A DNA stretch of 64,000 nucleotides from NCBI GenBank assembly GCA_934167755.1, contig CAKPLT010000009.1:1-64000 (forward strand). Direction: 5' to 3'. Each line of letters begins with the position of its first letter. Within the stretch, counting starts at the first letter, position 1. A program made the position numbers and the translations under genes. A model generated the notes under the pieces. It was given only the letters and a program-made list of their open reading frames with translations, did no database searches and was not told the origin of the DNA. This stretch comes from an uncultured Clostridia bacterium. GTDB taxonomy: Bacteria > Bacillota > Clostridia > TANB77 > CAG-508. Shown here in pieces: positions 34,831 to 43,509 of this stretch.

Positions 34831-35087
34831 TGTTACAGGTTAATGGTTTTTATTAATTTTTTTATAAGAAATACTTGAAATATAAGCTTTTCATTACATT
34901 CCTCGGCTTATTATGAAATTTAAGAAATTCTAACTTGATTTATGGCACCCTTCCACTCTCGTGAACTCTTTCCATAAATCTGCATAGAATTTCTAAAATT
35001 TCTCCATTCACATTCGTCATTTCATTTAAAGCTTATATTTCAAGTATTTCTTCATATTAATTTTAAATAAATCATTAACCTGTAACA
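34831..35087. repeat. giant palindromic element, copy 1
   Basis: A 257-bp near-symmetrical palindrome. Outer arms 34831-34845 and 35073-35087 (TGTTACAGGTTAATG / CATTAACCTGTAACA) are perfect over 15 bp. Inner arms 34868-34890 and 35028-35050 are perfect over 23 bp. The 137-bp core (34891-35027) is an imperfect palindrome centred on CAC TCTC GTG, which on the minus strand is a stem capped by a GAGA tetraloop. The core recurs inverted at 37771-37908, with compensatory changes; the arms do not. Nothing else is seen in the 390-base gap. Confidence 0.85.
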
Positions 35088-35214
35088 AAACATCAGCAAA
35101 AGTATACATAAAAAGTTGAAATTGCATTTTAAATGTAGTATAATAAAATATAGTAACATATTGTTTATAAAAACACGAGATATATCGTGATTAAAAGAAA
35201 GAGAGGAAAACATC

Positions 35215-35598
35215 ATGAAAAAAAGTAGAGAAGAAAAAATGATTGCATCATTAATCCGGACAATTATAGCAATAATTATTATTGCCATAGGAGTTGCATT
35301 GGGAGACATAACTATACATTGGTATACTTGGCTTCCAAGAATAGGACTAGGTTTTGAGACTTTTTTAATAATAATGTTATACATTATAGCAGCATTATTA
35401 ATAGGATATGGAGTATACCTAATATCTCCTATATATATTGGAGGCGGTATATATAAAATGCTAGAAAAAGGATGTGATTATGTTTCTATTCATGAATATG
35501 AAACAGATTCAGATGATGATGAAGATGATGATTATGGCTATCAAAGAATGACTTTTCCAGAAAAAGTCATAAAGATGAAGGAAAAATATTTGTGGTAA
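35215..35598 (+). CDS. small membrane protein of unknown function
   Basis: 127 residues. Basic start (MKKSREEKMI), membrane segments at about 10-28 (IRTIIAIIIIAIGVALG) and 46-66 (TFLIIMLYIIAALLIGYGVY). The acidic cytoplasmic-type tail has a run of Asp/Glu (DSDDDEDDDYGYQRM) that could bind cations. AGAGAGGAAA precedes the ATG. It stands alone between the palindromic element and a terminator. No family recognised. Confidence 0.6.
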   Translation: MKKSREEKMIASLIRTIIAIIIIAIGVALGDITIHWYTWLPRIGLGFETFLIIMLYIIAALLIGYGVYLISPIYIGGGIYKMLEKGCDYVSIHEYETDSDDDEDDDYGYQRMTFPEKVIKMKEKYLW

Positions 35599-35604
35599 CT
35601 TTTT

Positions 35605-35637
35605 GAGTGGAGATGCAATGAATCTCCACTCTTTTCT
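35605..35637 (+). terminator. terminator
   Basis: GAGTGGAGAT / ATCTCCACTC stem, seven-base loop, TTTTCTTAA. Confidence 0.85.
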
Positions 35638-35702
35638 TAATTATGCAGGGACAAATTAATTCGGATTTTAAAATGTTATTATAAATGCAAATATTATTAG
35701 TG

Positions 35703-36311
35703 TCAGCTTTTATTTTGGGATAATAGGATTAATCCTTTTTTTATTAAATCTTCAACAGACAATGTTTCAACTGCAAGATGATCAAAAGCTTTTTCAATAT
35801 CTTTTCTAGAATATCCAAGAACCATAAGTCCAGAGATTGCTTCTTGGATAGTTTCATTAACTTGTGTTGATTTTAGTTTAGACTGTTCAACTTGTTCATC
35901 ATTTTGCTCAGCTTTCAATTTATCTTTTAATTCTAAAATAATTCTTTGGGCAGATTTAGTACCAATTCCAGGAATTTGAGTAAGTAATTTTATATTATTA
36001 GAAATTACGGCAATAGCAAAATCAGATGGTTCTATACAAGAAAGCATTGTTAAGGCACTTTTGGCACCAACACCACTAACAGATAAAAGAAGTTCAAACA
36101 TTCTGAGTTCTTCTTGAGTTTTAAAACCAAATATACTGATATCATCTTCTCTAACTCGGTAGTATGTGAAAACTTTAATAATTTCTCCTATTTCTCCAAG
36201 TTCATTTATAGCAGTTTCAGACATGAAGATTTTATATCCTAATCCTCCAACATCTATAACAATATAGTTTTTAAACTTCATTTCTAAAGAACCTTTTATA
36301 TATGCAAACAT
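35703..36311 (-). CDS. ruvA: Holliday junction DNA helicase subunit RuvA
   Basis: 202 residues from ATG 36311 (MFAYIKGSLEMKFKNYIVID), with AAAGGATG upstream; this gives the normal length. LLSVSGVGAKSALTMLSCIE and LTQIPGIGTKSAQRIILELK are the two helix-hairpin-helix motifs that bind the junction. The C-terminal domain (about 150-202) would contact RuvB. ruvB is not adjacent. It is 25 bases downstream of rarA and likely shares its transcript, linking branch migration to RarA at stalled forks. Confidence 0.96.
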   Translation of the reverse strand: MFAYIKGSLEMKFKNYIVIDVGGLGYKIFMSETAINELGEIGEIIKVFTYYRVREDDISIFGFKTQEELRMFELLLSVSGVGAKSALTMLSCIEPSDFAIAVISNNIKLLTQIPGIGTKSAQRIILELKDKLKAEQNDEQVEQSKLKSTQVNETIQEAISGLMVLGYSRKDIEKAFDHLAVETLSVEDLIKKGLILLSQNKS

Positions 36312-36336
36312 TTTATAATCATCCTTTCGTAAATCT

Positions 36337-37581
36337 TTAAATTTTAATATTTTCATCTTTTATATAATATTTTGTTCCTAACATTTTGTCAGGTAAATAC
36401 TGTTGCTCAACCCAATGACCAGGAAAGTCATGGGGGTATAAATATCCTTCATTATATCCAAGTTCTCTCATTTTTTCTATTGGAGCATTACGAATATGCA
36501 TAGGAATTTCACCAGTATCTTTGCTTTTTACATCTTCAAGAGCTTTATTTATACCTAAGTATGTTGCATTAGACTTTTTACAATTTGCAACATAAACAGC
36601 AGCTTCAGCAAGAATTATTCTTGCTTCTGGCATACCTACCATATGAACTGCTTGCATTGCAGATGTTGCAATTACAAGCGCTTGAGGATCTGCTAGTCCA
36701 ACATCTTCAGAAGCACAAATAACAATCCTTCTTGCTAAAAATACAGGGTCTTCGCCACCATTTAGTGCACGAGCTAAATAAAGCAATACTGCATCAGGGT
36801 CAGAACCTCTCATTGATTTTATAAATGCACTTATATTATCATAATGAGTATCTCCATTTTTATCAAAGATAGCTTTTCGATTTTGAACACTATTTTTTAT
36901 AACTTCATCAGTTATATGTATATATCCATCAGAATCCATATTTGTAGTTAAAACGGCTATTTCAAGCCCATTTAAAGCAGTTCTTACATCTCCATTAGCA
37001 ATATCCGCAATTTTCCTTAATGTGCTATCTTCAATTTTTATATTATATTCTCCTAGCCCGTTTTTACTTGTTAAAGAGCGTTTTAAAATATTATAAATAT
37101 TTTGTTCTGTTAATGGATTTAATTTAATAACCATTGACCTAGAAATTAAGGCTTTATTAACTTCAAAATAAGGATTTTCCGTTGTTGCACCAATAAGAAT
37201 TATTGTTCCATTTTCTACAAAAGGAAGTAAAGCATCTTGCTGTAATTTGTTAAATCTATGAATTTCATCTATGAATAAGATGCTTTTTCCAACTGGATTC
37301 ATCATAAAATTTTTAGTTTCTTCAACTATTTTTTTTATATCAGAAACTCCTGCTGTTACAGCATTTATTTTATAAAATTTATATTTAGTAGTTTCACTTA
37401 TTACTTTTGCAAGAGATGTTTTACCACATCCTGGTGGACCAAATAATATTATACTTGATAATCTATCTGCTTTGATTGTTCTGTATAATATTTTCCCTGG
37501 ACCAATTACATGTTCTTGACCTTCATATTCTTCTAATGTTTTAGGTCTCATTCTATATGCTAGTGGTTCTGATTGATTCAT
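36337..37581 (-). CDS. rarA: replication-associated recombination protein RarA (MgsA)
   Basis: 414 residues. Walker A is ILFGPPGCGKTSLAKVI at about 45-61, Walker B FIDEIHRFNKLQQDALLPF at about 99-117, sensor 1 GATTENPYFEV. The C-terminal MgsA domain has SFIKSMRGSDPDAVLLYLAR and MPEARIILAEAAVYVANCKK. RarA is a tetrameric clamp-loader-like AAA+ ATPase at stalled replication forks. GGAGAAAAC precedes the ATG. A giant palindrome lies upstream in the divergent region. Confidence 0.95.
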   Translation of the reverse strand: MNQSEPLAYRMRPKTLEEYEGQEHVIGPGKILYRTIKADRLSSIILFGPPGCGKTSLAKVISETTKYKFYKINAVTAGVSDIKKIVEETKNFMMNPVGKSILFIDEIHRFNKLQQDALLPFVENGTIILIGATTENPYFEVNKALISRSMVIKLNPLTEQNIYNILKRSLTSKNGLGEYNIKIEDSTLRKIADIANGDVRTALNGLEIAVLTTNMDSDGYIHITDEVIKNSVQNRKAIFDKNGDTHYDNISAFIKSMRGSDPDAVLLYLARALNGGEDPVFLARRIVICASEDVGLADPQALVIATSAMQAVHMVGMPEARIILAEAAVYVANCKKSNATYLGINKALEDVKSKDTGEIPMHIRNAPIEKMRELGYNEGYLYPHDFPGHWVEQQYLPDKMLGTKYYIKDENIKI

Positions 37582-37711
37582 AGTTTTCTCCTTTTTTATC
37601 TATTGTTCATATTATAAAATTTATTTTTTTAAAAGTCAAGTTTTTCCAAACATTTTTTTGCGTTTGAATACTATTTATTAATTTGGATAAAATATTAAAA
37701 AAATAAAATGT

Positions 37712-37967
37712 GGACGGTTCTTTTTTTACTTTTATGTCATGGAATTATAAATATTATAAAATATATTTTTAAATGAAATGACGAATGTGATTGGAGAAGC
37801 TTTAGAAATTCTTAAGCAATTTTATGGAAAGAGTTCACGAGAGTGGAAGGGAGCCATAAAATAAGTTAGAATTTCTTAAGCTTCGGATTGAGCCGAGGAA
37901 TGTAATGAAAAAATATATTTTATAACATTTATATAAATTATATTAAAATACAAAAAAGAACTGTTCC
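37712..37967. repeat. giant palindromic element, copy 2
   Basis: About 256 bp, inverted relative to copy 1. Outer arms are GGACGGTTCTTTTTTTAC and its imperfect complement ending AACTGTTCC. Inner arms 37756-37770 (ATAAAATATATTTTT) pair with 37908-37922. The core 37771-37908 matches the reverse complement of copy 1, with TTCAC GAGA GTGGAA at the centre. Two helices have changed bases on both sides relative to copy 1: GAAGCTT/AAGCTTC for GAAATTT/AAATTTC, and TTTTATGG/CCATAAAA for ATTTATGG/CCATAAAT. It fills most of the divergent rarA-TSUP gap. Confidence 0.85.
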
Positions 37968-37990
37968 AATTTTAAACAGGAGAATAATAA

Positions 37991-38338
37991 ATGATAAAAA
38001 AAGTAATTTTAGGATTAATAGCTGGAATAATATGTGGACTGTTTGGAACTGGAGGCGGAATGATACTTGTACCAGCATTTATATATATTTTAAAAATAGA
38101 GCCTAAAAAAGCAAGAGCAACATCATTATTTTGTATGTTAGTGATGGTAATGATTAGTAGCATTTTTTATTATAGAAATAATTACATAGATTGGAGTACA
38201 GGTGGATTATGTGCTATAGGTGGAATTGTTGGAGGATATTTAGGTGCGAAAATTTTGAAAAAAGTACCAGATTATGTACTTAAAATAGCTTTTACAATTT
38301 TTATAGCTTATTATTCTTTTAGAATGTTATTTTTATAA
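37991..38338 (+). CDS. half-size TSUP (TauE/SafE) transporter, first half
   Basis: 115 residues, about half the family length, with four membrane segments. GLIAGIICGLFGTGGGMILV is the glycine-rich TSUP signature. The second gene starts 20 bases later and carries the same signature again. The two proteins probably assemble as one transporter of sulfite, sulfonates or other small anions. AGGAGAATAATAA is the ribosome site. Confidence 0.85.
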   Translation: MIKKVILGLIAGIICGLFGTGGGMILVPAFIYILKIEPKKARATSLFCMLVMVMISSIFYYRNNYIDWSTGGLCAIGGIVGGYLGAKILKKVPDYVLKIAFTIFIAYYSFRMLFL

Positions 38339-38358
38339 TTGAATATAGAGGAGAAAAC

Positions 38359-38748
38359 ATGTTACAAATATTAATAGGAATTTTTTCAGGAATATTTAGT
38401 GGGATTGGAATGGGTGGTGGAACAATATTAATATTTTTGCTTACAACATTTATAGGATTAGAACAACATATAGCGCAAGCAACAAATTTAATATATTTTA
38501 TTCCAACTGCAATTTCAGCAATAATTGTTAATTTTAAAAACAAAAACATAGATAAAAAATTAGCAACATTTGTATCTATAGGAGGAGCATTGGGAGCAAT
38601 TATAGGAGCAAATATTTCTGTTAATATAGATGTACAAAAATTAAGAAAATTATTCGGGATTTTTTTGGTAACAATTGTTATTCATGAAATATATACATTA
38701 TTTAAAGAGTATAAATTGAATAAAAAAAGTAATAATAAAAGTAGTTAA
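38359..38748 (+). CDS. half-size TSUP (TauE/SafE) transporter, second half
   Basis: 129 residues, four membrane segments. IGIFSGIFSGIGMGGGTILI at the start is the repeat of the TSUP motif, and QHIAQATNLIYFIPTAISAI follows. Full-length relatives fuse two such halves. GAGGAGAAAAC precedes the ATG. It lies in an operon with the first half and probably with the 47-residue gene downstream. The substrate cannot be told from sequence. Confidence 0.85.
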   Translation: MLQILIGIFSGIFSGIGMGGGTILIFLLTTFIGLEQHIAQATNLIYFIPTAISAIIVNFKNKNIDKKLATFVSIGGALGAIIGANISVNIDVQKLRKLFGIFLVTIVIHEIYTLFKEYKLNKKSNNKSS

Positions 38749-38781
38749 ATATTAGAAAGTATTTTTAAGAAGGGAGAAAAA

Positions 38782-38925
38782 ATGAATATGAAATTTGTAA
38801 AAGGTCTGGTAGTTGGAGGTCTAATAACTACAAGTGTTATGATGATTTGGAATGATAATGATATGAATACAAAAAAGATGGCTAAAACAGGAAAAAAGTG
38901 GGCTAGAAAAATGGGAATAATGTAA
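38782..38925 (+). CDS. 47-residue membrane-anchored peptide
   Basis: ATG 38782 follows AAGGGAGAAAA at ideal distance. The product begins MNMKFVKGLVVGGLITTSVM, a hydrophobic segment, followed by a basic tail (KKMAKTGKKWARKMGIM). It looks like a single-pass protein with the positively charged end inside, similar to small YtxH/YrzQ-like peptides of Firmicutes. It ends at a terminator 35 bases after the TSUP gene. Confidence 0.6.
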   Translation: MNMKFVKGLVVGGLITTSVMMIWNDNDMNTKKMAKTGKKWARKMGIM

Positions 38926-38926
38926 A

Positions 38927-38966
38927 AAATAAAGAGGAAACCAGATTTGGTAATCCTCTTTATTTA
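38927..38966. terminator. bidirectional terminator
   Basis: AAATAAAGAGG / CCTCTTTATTT, 11-bp perfect stem with a 17-base loop, between convergent genes. Confidence 0.75.
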
Positions 38967-38979
38967 GTATATATTATTA

Positions 38980-39441
38980 TCACTCAAGTTCTAGTGTAAG
39001 TTTACTGTTATCATCACATCTGTCACATTTATCATGATCACAATCACATTTGTTATCACAATCAAGATCTACACCTTTTAAGCAATTTAAATCAGTATGA
39101 GTTTTTACACATATTTTCATGTGTTTAACATCATCTTTCCAAATTTGAATAGCATATTTTTTATCTGTACAAAGAGGACCAAAAACAAATTCTCCTTCTT
39201 TGTCAGTAAAAGTATGAGAAACAGGTTTTATTTCTTTTTTACCAAATTTAAATTCTACTTCTACTAATTTTACAACAGCATCTCTAACTGGTTCTTTAAA
39301 ATTGTCTCTAACAACTCCAAAAATAACATTTCTTCGATCATTTGCAAGAGTTATATCTAAATCAAATTGCTTACCATCAGCAATAAATCCATCAACATCA
39401 ACTATTGGATGCATATCAGGCCTTTTTTCATTCATTTCCAT
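38980..39441 (-). CDS. carboxypeptidase-regulatory-like (Ig-fold) protein with Cys/Asp-rich tail
   Basis: 153 residues. The centre (NVIFGVVRDNFKEPVRDAVV, then FTDKEGEFVFGPLC) is the transthyretin-like beta domain usually named carboxypeptidase regulatory-like. The end CLKGVDLDCDNKCDCDHDKC with a further DRCDD has six Cys and many Asp, a likely metal-binding tail. No signal peptide. Related clostridial proteins are often suggested as spore-associated, but nothing here shows it. AGGAAG upstream of the ATG. Single gene. Confidence 0.65.
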   Translation of the reverse strand: MEMNEKRPDMHPIVDVDGFIADGKQFDLDITLANDRRNVIFGVVRDNFKEPVRDAVVKLVEVEFKFGKKEIKPVSHTFTDKEGEFVFGPLCTDKKYAIQIWKDDVKHMKICVKTHTDLNCLKGVDLDCDNKCDCDHDKCDRCDDNSKLTLELE

Positions 39442-39616
39442 ATTTAAACTTCCTTTCTTCTGGCAATGCCAAGATTAGTATATATTATGAAAAAATAGAT
39501 TAAAATGTTAATATACAGTAGAATAATTACTTAATGTAATGTATAATATAAAATAATTATTTAAGGTTTATAGATAAATCCATATAAAAATCTAAATAAA
39601 AATAAGGAAAAATAAT

Positions 39617-40417
39617 ATGAATGAAAAATCAATAGGAATATTTGACTCAGGAGTTGGAGGACTAACCATTCTTAGTCAAATACGAAAAATGATGCCAAAT
39701 GAAAATATTATATATTTAGGTGATACAAAAAACTTTCCATATGGTCATAGAAAAAGAGAAGAGATAGTAGAATTTGCAATACAAAATGTAAAAATGTTAT
39801 TGCAAAAAGATGTGAAACTAATAGTAGTAGCATGTGGAACAGCTACTAGTCAAGCAATCGATATATTAAAAGAAAAATTTGATATTCCAATAATAGGTAT
39901 TATAGAACCAACAGTAAAATATATAAAAAGCCAAGGATATCAGAAAGTAGGTGTAATAGCAACAGAAGGGACAATAAGAAGCGGTGAATGGGAAAAACAA
40001 CTAAAAGAAGAAATTCCAGATATAACAGTAATAAATAAAGCGTGTCCTATGCTTGCTGAAATTGCTGAAAAAGGCAAGGCTCAAAGCGAACAGGGTAAAA
40101 CAATTATAAAAGAATATATGAAACCATTTAAGGAAAATCATATAGATAAAATAATTTTAGGTTGTACACATTATCCAATATATGAAGAAATAATAAAAGA
40201 AGAGTTTAACTATGAAATAGAATTAATAAATACTGGAACTTCAGTTGCAAACTATTTAAAACAATATTTGAAAGATAATAAATTAGAAAATTATAAAACT
40301 GATTCATTTGAAAAAATATATTTAACAAAACCAGAAAATGAATTTAAAGAAATTGCAAAAAATATAATGAATGAAGAAATTGAAATAAGAAGTATTAAAA
40401 ACTCCTTAAAACCTTGA
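39617..40417 (+). CDS. murI: glutamate racemase
   Basis: 266 residues. IGIFDSGVGGLTILSQIRKM at the start, VVACGTATSQAI with the first catalytic Cys, and ILGCTHYPIYEE with the second. It makes D-glutamate for peptidoglycan. AAGGAAAAATA is the ribosome site. Its last codons overlap the promoter of the sigH-like gene, which is expressed separately. Confidence 0.95.
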   Translation: MNEKSIGIFDSGVGGLTILSQIRKMMPNENIIYLGDTKNFPYGHRKREEIVEFAIQNVKMLLQKDVKLIVVACGTATSQAIDILKEKFDIPIIGIIEPTVKYIKSQGYQKVGVIATEGTIRSGEWEKQLKEEIPDITVINKACPMLAEIAEKGKAQSEQGKTIIKEYMKPFKENHIDKIILGCTHYPIYEEIIKEEFNYEIELINTGTSVANYLKQYLKDNKLENYKTDSFEKIYLTKPENEFKEIAKNIMNEEIEIRSIKNSLKP

Positions 40418-40442
40418 CATACGAACAAATTACATATATAAT
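40414..40442 (+). promoter_or_regulatory. strong promoter of the sigH-like gene
   Basis: Consensus TTGACA (40414-40419), 17-base spacer, TATAAT (40437-40442). The -35 box contains the murI stop region. Confidence 0.75.
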
Positions 40443-40478
40443 ATCAATATAGATTTATTAGGAGGACAAAACACAATA

Positions 40479-41120
40479 ATGGAAAAAAATATGTTTTCAA
40501 TTAATGAAAATGAATATACACAAATGACAGACGAAAAATTAATAGAAAATATAAATAAAGATGATTCCATAGCATTAAACTGTTTAATGGGAAGGTATAA
40601 TGATATAGTTAATATGAAGGCAAATAAGTTTTTTATGATAGGAGCAGAAAAAGACGATATAATACAAGAAGGAATGATAGGCTTATATAAAGCAATAAAG
40701 TCATTTGATACAGAAAAACAAAATTCATTTAAAACATTTGCAAATATGTGTATAGAAAGACAACTGATAACAGCTGTAAAAAATTCAAATAGACAAAAGC
40801 ACATACCTTTAAACTCTTCGATATCACTTAATTCAGCTGCATATGAAGATAATGAGGATATGGATAAAATGGATATACTTGATATAAAAATATTAAATGA
40901 CCCTTCTGACATTGTGGCAGATAGGGAATATTTTGAAAGCATGGAAAGCAAGATAAAACAAAATTTAAGTGATTTTGAATTACAAGTTTTGCATGAATAT
41001 GAAAAAGGCAAATCATATGCAGATATTGCTAAAAAATTAAATTCAAAAGTCAAATCTGTTGATACAGCAATTCAAAGAATAAGAAAAAAAGCTAATAAAA
41101 TTAGAGAAAATATAGGATAA
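40479..41120 (+). CDS. SigH-like RNA polymerase sigma factor
   Basis: 213 residues. Region 2 has DDIIQEGMIGLYKAIKSFDT and FKTFANMCIERQLITAVKNS followed by RQKHIPLNSSISLNS, the pattern of Spo0H/SigH. Region 4 is FELQVLHEYEKGKSYADIAK with VDTAIQRIRKKANKIR. In Bacillus SigH runs the transition to stationary phase, competence and early sporulation. AGGAGGACAAAACA precedes the ATG. It has its own strong promoter and terminator. comEC and the BofC-like gene elsewhere in the window fit such a regulon. Confidence 0.85.
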   Translation: MEKNMFSINENEYTQMTDEKLIENINKDDSIALNCLMGRYNDIVNMKANKFFMIGAEKDDIIQEGMIGLYKAIKSFDTEKQNSFKTFANMCIERQLITAVKNSNRQKHIPLNSSISLNSAAYEDNEDMDKMDILDIKILNDPSDIVADREYFESMESKIKQNLSDFELQVLHEYEKGKSYADIAKKLNSKVKSVDTAIQRIRKKANKIRENIG

Positions 41121-41148
41121 AAGTAAGTTTCTTAGCTTGCTTTTTTCT
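41121..41148 (+). terminator. terminator after the sigma factor gene
   Basis: AAGTAAG TTTCTTAG CTTGCTT followed by T6. Confidence 0.6.
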
Positions 41149-41183
41149 TTTGCAATAATATTATTGTAAAAAGTAGAAAAAAC

Positions 41184-41212
41184 TTGAAAAAAATTATCTA
41201 ATAAATTATAAT
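41184..41212 (+). promoter_or_regulatory. sigma-A type promoter
   Basis: TTGAAA (41184-41189), 17-base spacer, TATAAT (41207-41212); leader of about 76 nt to the ATG at 41295. Confidence 0.6.
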
Positions 41213-41294
41213 AATTGTAGAAGAACTTTAAAAATAAAACTTATAAATTAATGAAATATTTTCAAATATAATTTGAAAAAGAAAAGAGGAAAAT

Positions 41295-42230
41295 ATGAAT
41301 AAATTAAGAAGATTTTTTTATCAAAACAAATATCAAATTTTAGGAGTTTTAGGAATTATCATTTTAATAATAGTAATAATTCAATTAATGAACTTTTGGG
41401 CTAGAAAAAGTAATACTGAGGATGTAATTAAAAATAATACAAAAATAATTAATGGAAGTAACAATGAAAACAATAAAGGATTAATTTCAGATAAGTCTGC
41501 CGTAACAGGAAATGAAATATCACAAACACAACTAGAAAATGCAACAACTACAATTAGTAGTTTTTTTGAATATTGTAATAATCAAAAACTAGATAAAGCA
41601 TATGAGTTACTTACAGATGAATGTAAAAAGCAAATGTATAATAGTTTAGATGTCTTTAAACAATCATATTACAAAAATGTTTTCAACGGAGAAAAAATGA
41701 ATTATACTATTGAAAACTGGGTAAAAGATACATATAGAGTAAACATAACAGGAGACTTATTGGCAACAGGTAAAGATGATGGATATTCAAAATTGGACTA
41801 TATAACTGTTAAAAGAAGTGATGATGAATACAAATTAAATATTAATAATTACATCGGATATACTGAGATAAATAAAAAAACAACAGAAGATAATATTAGT
41901 ATAAATGTAATAAGCAAAAATACATATAAAGACTATGAAGAATATACAATAAGTGCAACAAACAATACTGAGAATATTGTACAATTAGATAACATAAGTA
42001 ATACAGATACATTATACTTAGAAGATAGTAAAGGAGTAAAATATCCTTATTATAATCATGAGTTAACTGTACCTATGGTAACTATACCATCAGGACAAAC
42101 TAAAGAAGTAGCAATTAAATTTTATAGTTCATATGTGTCAACAAAAAAGATTGAGAGAATAGTATTTTCAAGTGTAATACTAAAAAATGGACAGTTAAGT
42201 GAAACAACAAAAATATATGCTAACATTTAA
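41295..42230 (+). CDS. membrane-anchored extracytoplasmic protein of unknown function
   Basis: 311 residues. Basic start, one membrane segment (about 14-33, ILGVLGIIILIIVIIQLMNF), Asn/Ser-rich linker. A helical domain with ATTTISSFFEYCNNQKLDKA and YELLTDECKKQMYNSLDVFK looks NTF2-like. The C-terminal beta domain (about 195-311, VISKNTYKDYEEYTISATNN) resembles an Ig-like DUF4352-type fold. GAGGAAAAT gives the ribosome site. It forms a single transcript with its own promoter and terminator. Ligand and function unknown. Confidence 0.65.
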   Translation: MNKLRRFFYQNKYQILGVLGIIILIIVIIQLMNFWARKSNTEDVIKNNTKIINGSNNENNKGLISDKSAVTGNEISQTQLENATTTISSFFEYCNNQKLDKAYELLTDECKKQMYNSLDVFKQSYYKNVFNGEKMNYTIENWVKDTYRVNITGDLLATGKDDGYSKLDYITVKRSDDEYKLNINNYIGYTEINKKTTEDNISINVISKNTYKDYEEYTISATNNTENIVQLDNISNTDTLYLEDSKGVKYPYYNHELTVPMVTIPSGQTKEVAIKFYSSYVSTKKIERIVFSSVILKNGQLSETTKIYANI

Positions 42231-42248
42231 AAAGTAGAAGATAAATAG

Positions 42249-42295
42249 AAAGACTAAATTATGAAAATCCATAATTTGGTCTTTTAAATTTTTTA
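42249..42295 (+). terminator. terminator
   Basis: AAAGACTAAATTATG pairs with CATAATTTGGTCTTT (one mismatch), then TAAATTTTTT. Confidence 0.75.
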
Positions 42296-42303
42296 AATAA
42301 GTG

Positions 42304-42332
42304 TTGCCATAAAGAAAAAAAATTGTTATAAT
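42304..42332 (+). promoter_or_regulatory. promoter of the phosphodiester glycosidase gene
   Basis: TTGCCA (42304-42309), 17-base spacer, TATAAT (42327-42332), 43 bases before the ATG. Confidence 0.6.
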
Positions 42333-42375
42333 AAACAAGATATCAAAAGACAGAAATGAAAGGTAGAAAATAAGA

Positions 42376-43479
42376 ATGAAAAAAGATGAAGAAATAGAAG
42401 AATTACCAAAGGCATTAAGAGGAGAGGCAAATGATGAAAAAGGAAAAAAACAAAAGAAAAAAAGAAATTTGAAAAAAATATGGTTAACATTAATAATATT
42501 GGCGATAATAGGGACATCATCAGGAGGATTTTTGCTATATGGACCATATTCAGGATTTAGAAATTGGCTAATAACAACAGCAATGACAACAATGACACAT
42601 CAATATTTAGCAACATGGTTTTATGATGACCAAACAATACAAGAAGTATTAGCAAAAAATAAAGTAGAAGAGACAGATGAAATAACAAATACAAACACAA
42701 TAATAGTAAATAAAACATCAAGTAAAAAAGAATATGCAAATGAATATGAAAAAGCTATATTAGAAAAAGATTCTAATAATGAAGATTATAAAATAATTGA
42801 AATTGAAGGAAAAGGTTATAGTGGATATTTAGCAGCAATATATGATCCATCAAGAATAAAAACAGTATATACGAAAAAATTAGGAACAAGTGGACAATAT
42901 TTAACACAAATGGCAAAGGACAATGATGCATTAATTGCTATAAATGGAGGAGGATTTGAAGATCCAAATTTTAATAGCAATGGAGCTGATCCTTTAGGAA
43001 TAACATTTTCAGGTGGAAAATTAATAACTTCAAAAACCTGGAAAGGCTCAGGAGGATTAATTGGATTTACGCAAGATGACAAACTTGTATTAGGAAAAAT
43101 GACTGTAAAACAAGCGCAAGATATGAAAGTAAGAGATGGAGTAACATTTGGACCATTTTTAATTGTTAATGGAAAACCATCTAAAGTATTAGGAAATGGT
43201 GGATGGGGAACAGCTCCTCGTACAGCCATTGGTCAAAGACAAGATGGAATAGTGTTATTTTTAGTAATCGATGGAAGGACAGTAACAAAACCAGGTGCAG
43301 ATATGAACGATTTAATAGAAATAATGCAAAAATATGGAGCATATAATGCAGCAAATTTAGATGGTGGAACATCAAGTGCAATGGTAGTTGACGGAAAAAT
43401 AATTAATGATCCAGTAGATAGCTCAGGAGCTCATAGAACAAGATTTATTTCTACAGGATTTATTCTAACTAAAAAGTAA
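42376..43479 (+). CDS. phosphodiester glycosidase (NAGPA domain) family protein
   Basis: 367 residues. A basic cytoplasmic start is followed by one membrane segment (about 35-58). The NAGPA domain fills about 135-367 with DNDALIAINGGGFEDPNFNS, VRDGVTFGPFLIVNGKPSKV, APRTAIGQRQDGIVLFLVID and YGAYNAANLDGGTSSAMVVD, all typical. The family cleaves GlcNAc from phosphodiester linkages; bacterial members are thought to act on surface polymers. The domain would face outward. AAAGGTAGAAAATAAG upstream. cmk starts 30 bases after the stop. Confidence 0.88.
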   Translation: MKKDEEIEELPKALRGEANDEKGKKQKKKRNLKKIWLTLIILAIIGTSSGGFLLYGPYSGFRNWLITTAMTTMTHQYLATWFYDDQTIQEVLAKNKVEETDEITNTNTIIVNKTSSKKEYANEYEKAILEKDSNNEDYKIIEIEGKGYSGYLAAIYDPSRIKTVYTKKLGTSGQYLTQMAKDNDALIAINGGGFEDPNFNSNGADPLGITFSGGKLITSKTWKGSGGLIGFTQDDKLVLGKMTVKQAQDMKVRDGVTFGPFLIVNGKPSKVLGNGGWGTAPRTAIGQRQDGIVLFLVIDGRTVTKPGADMNDLIEIMQKYGAYNAANLDGGTSSAMVVDGKIINDPVDSSGAHRTRFISTGFILTKK

Positions 43480-43509
43480 AAACTTTATATAATTATGAAA
43501 GGTGATATT

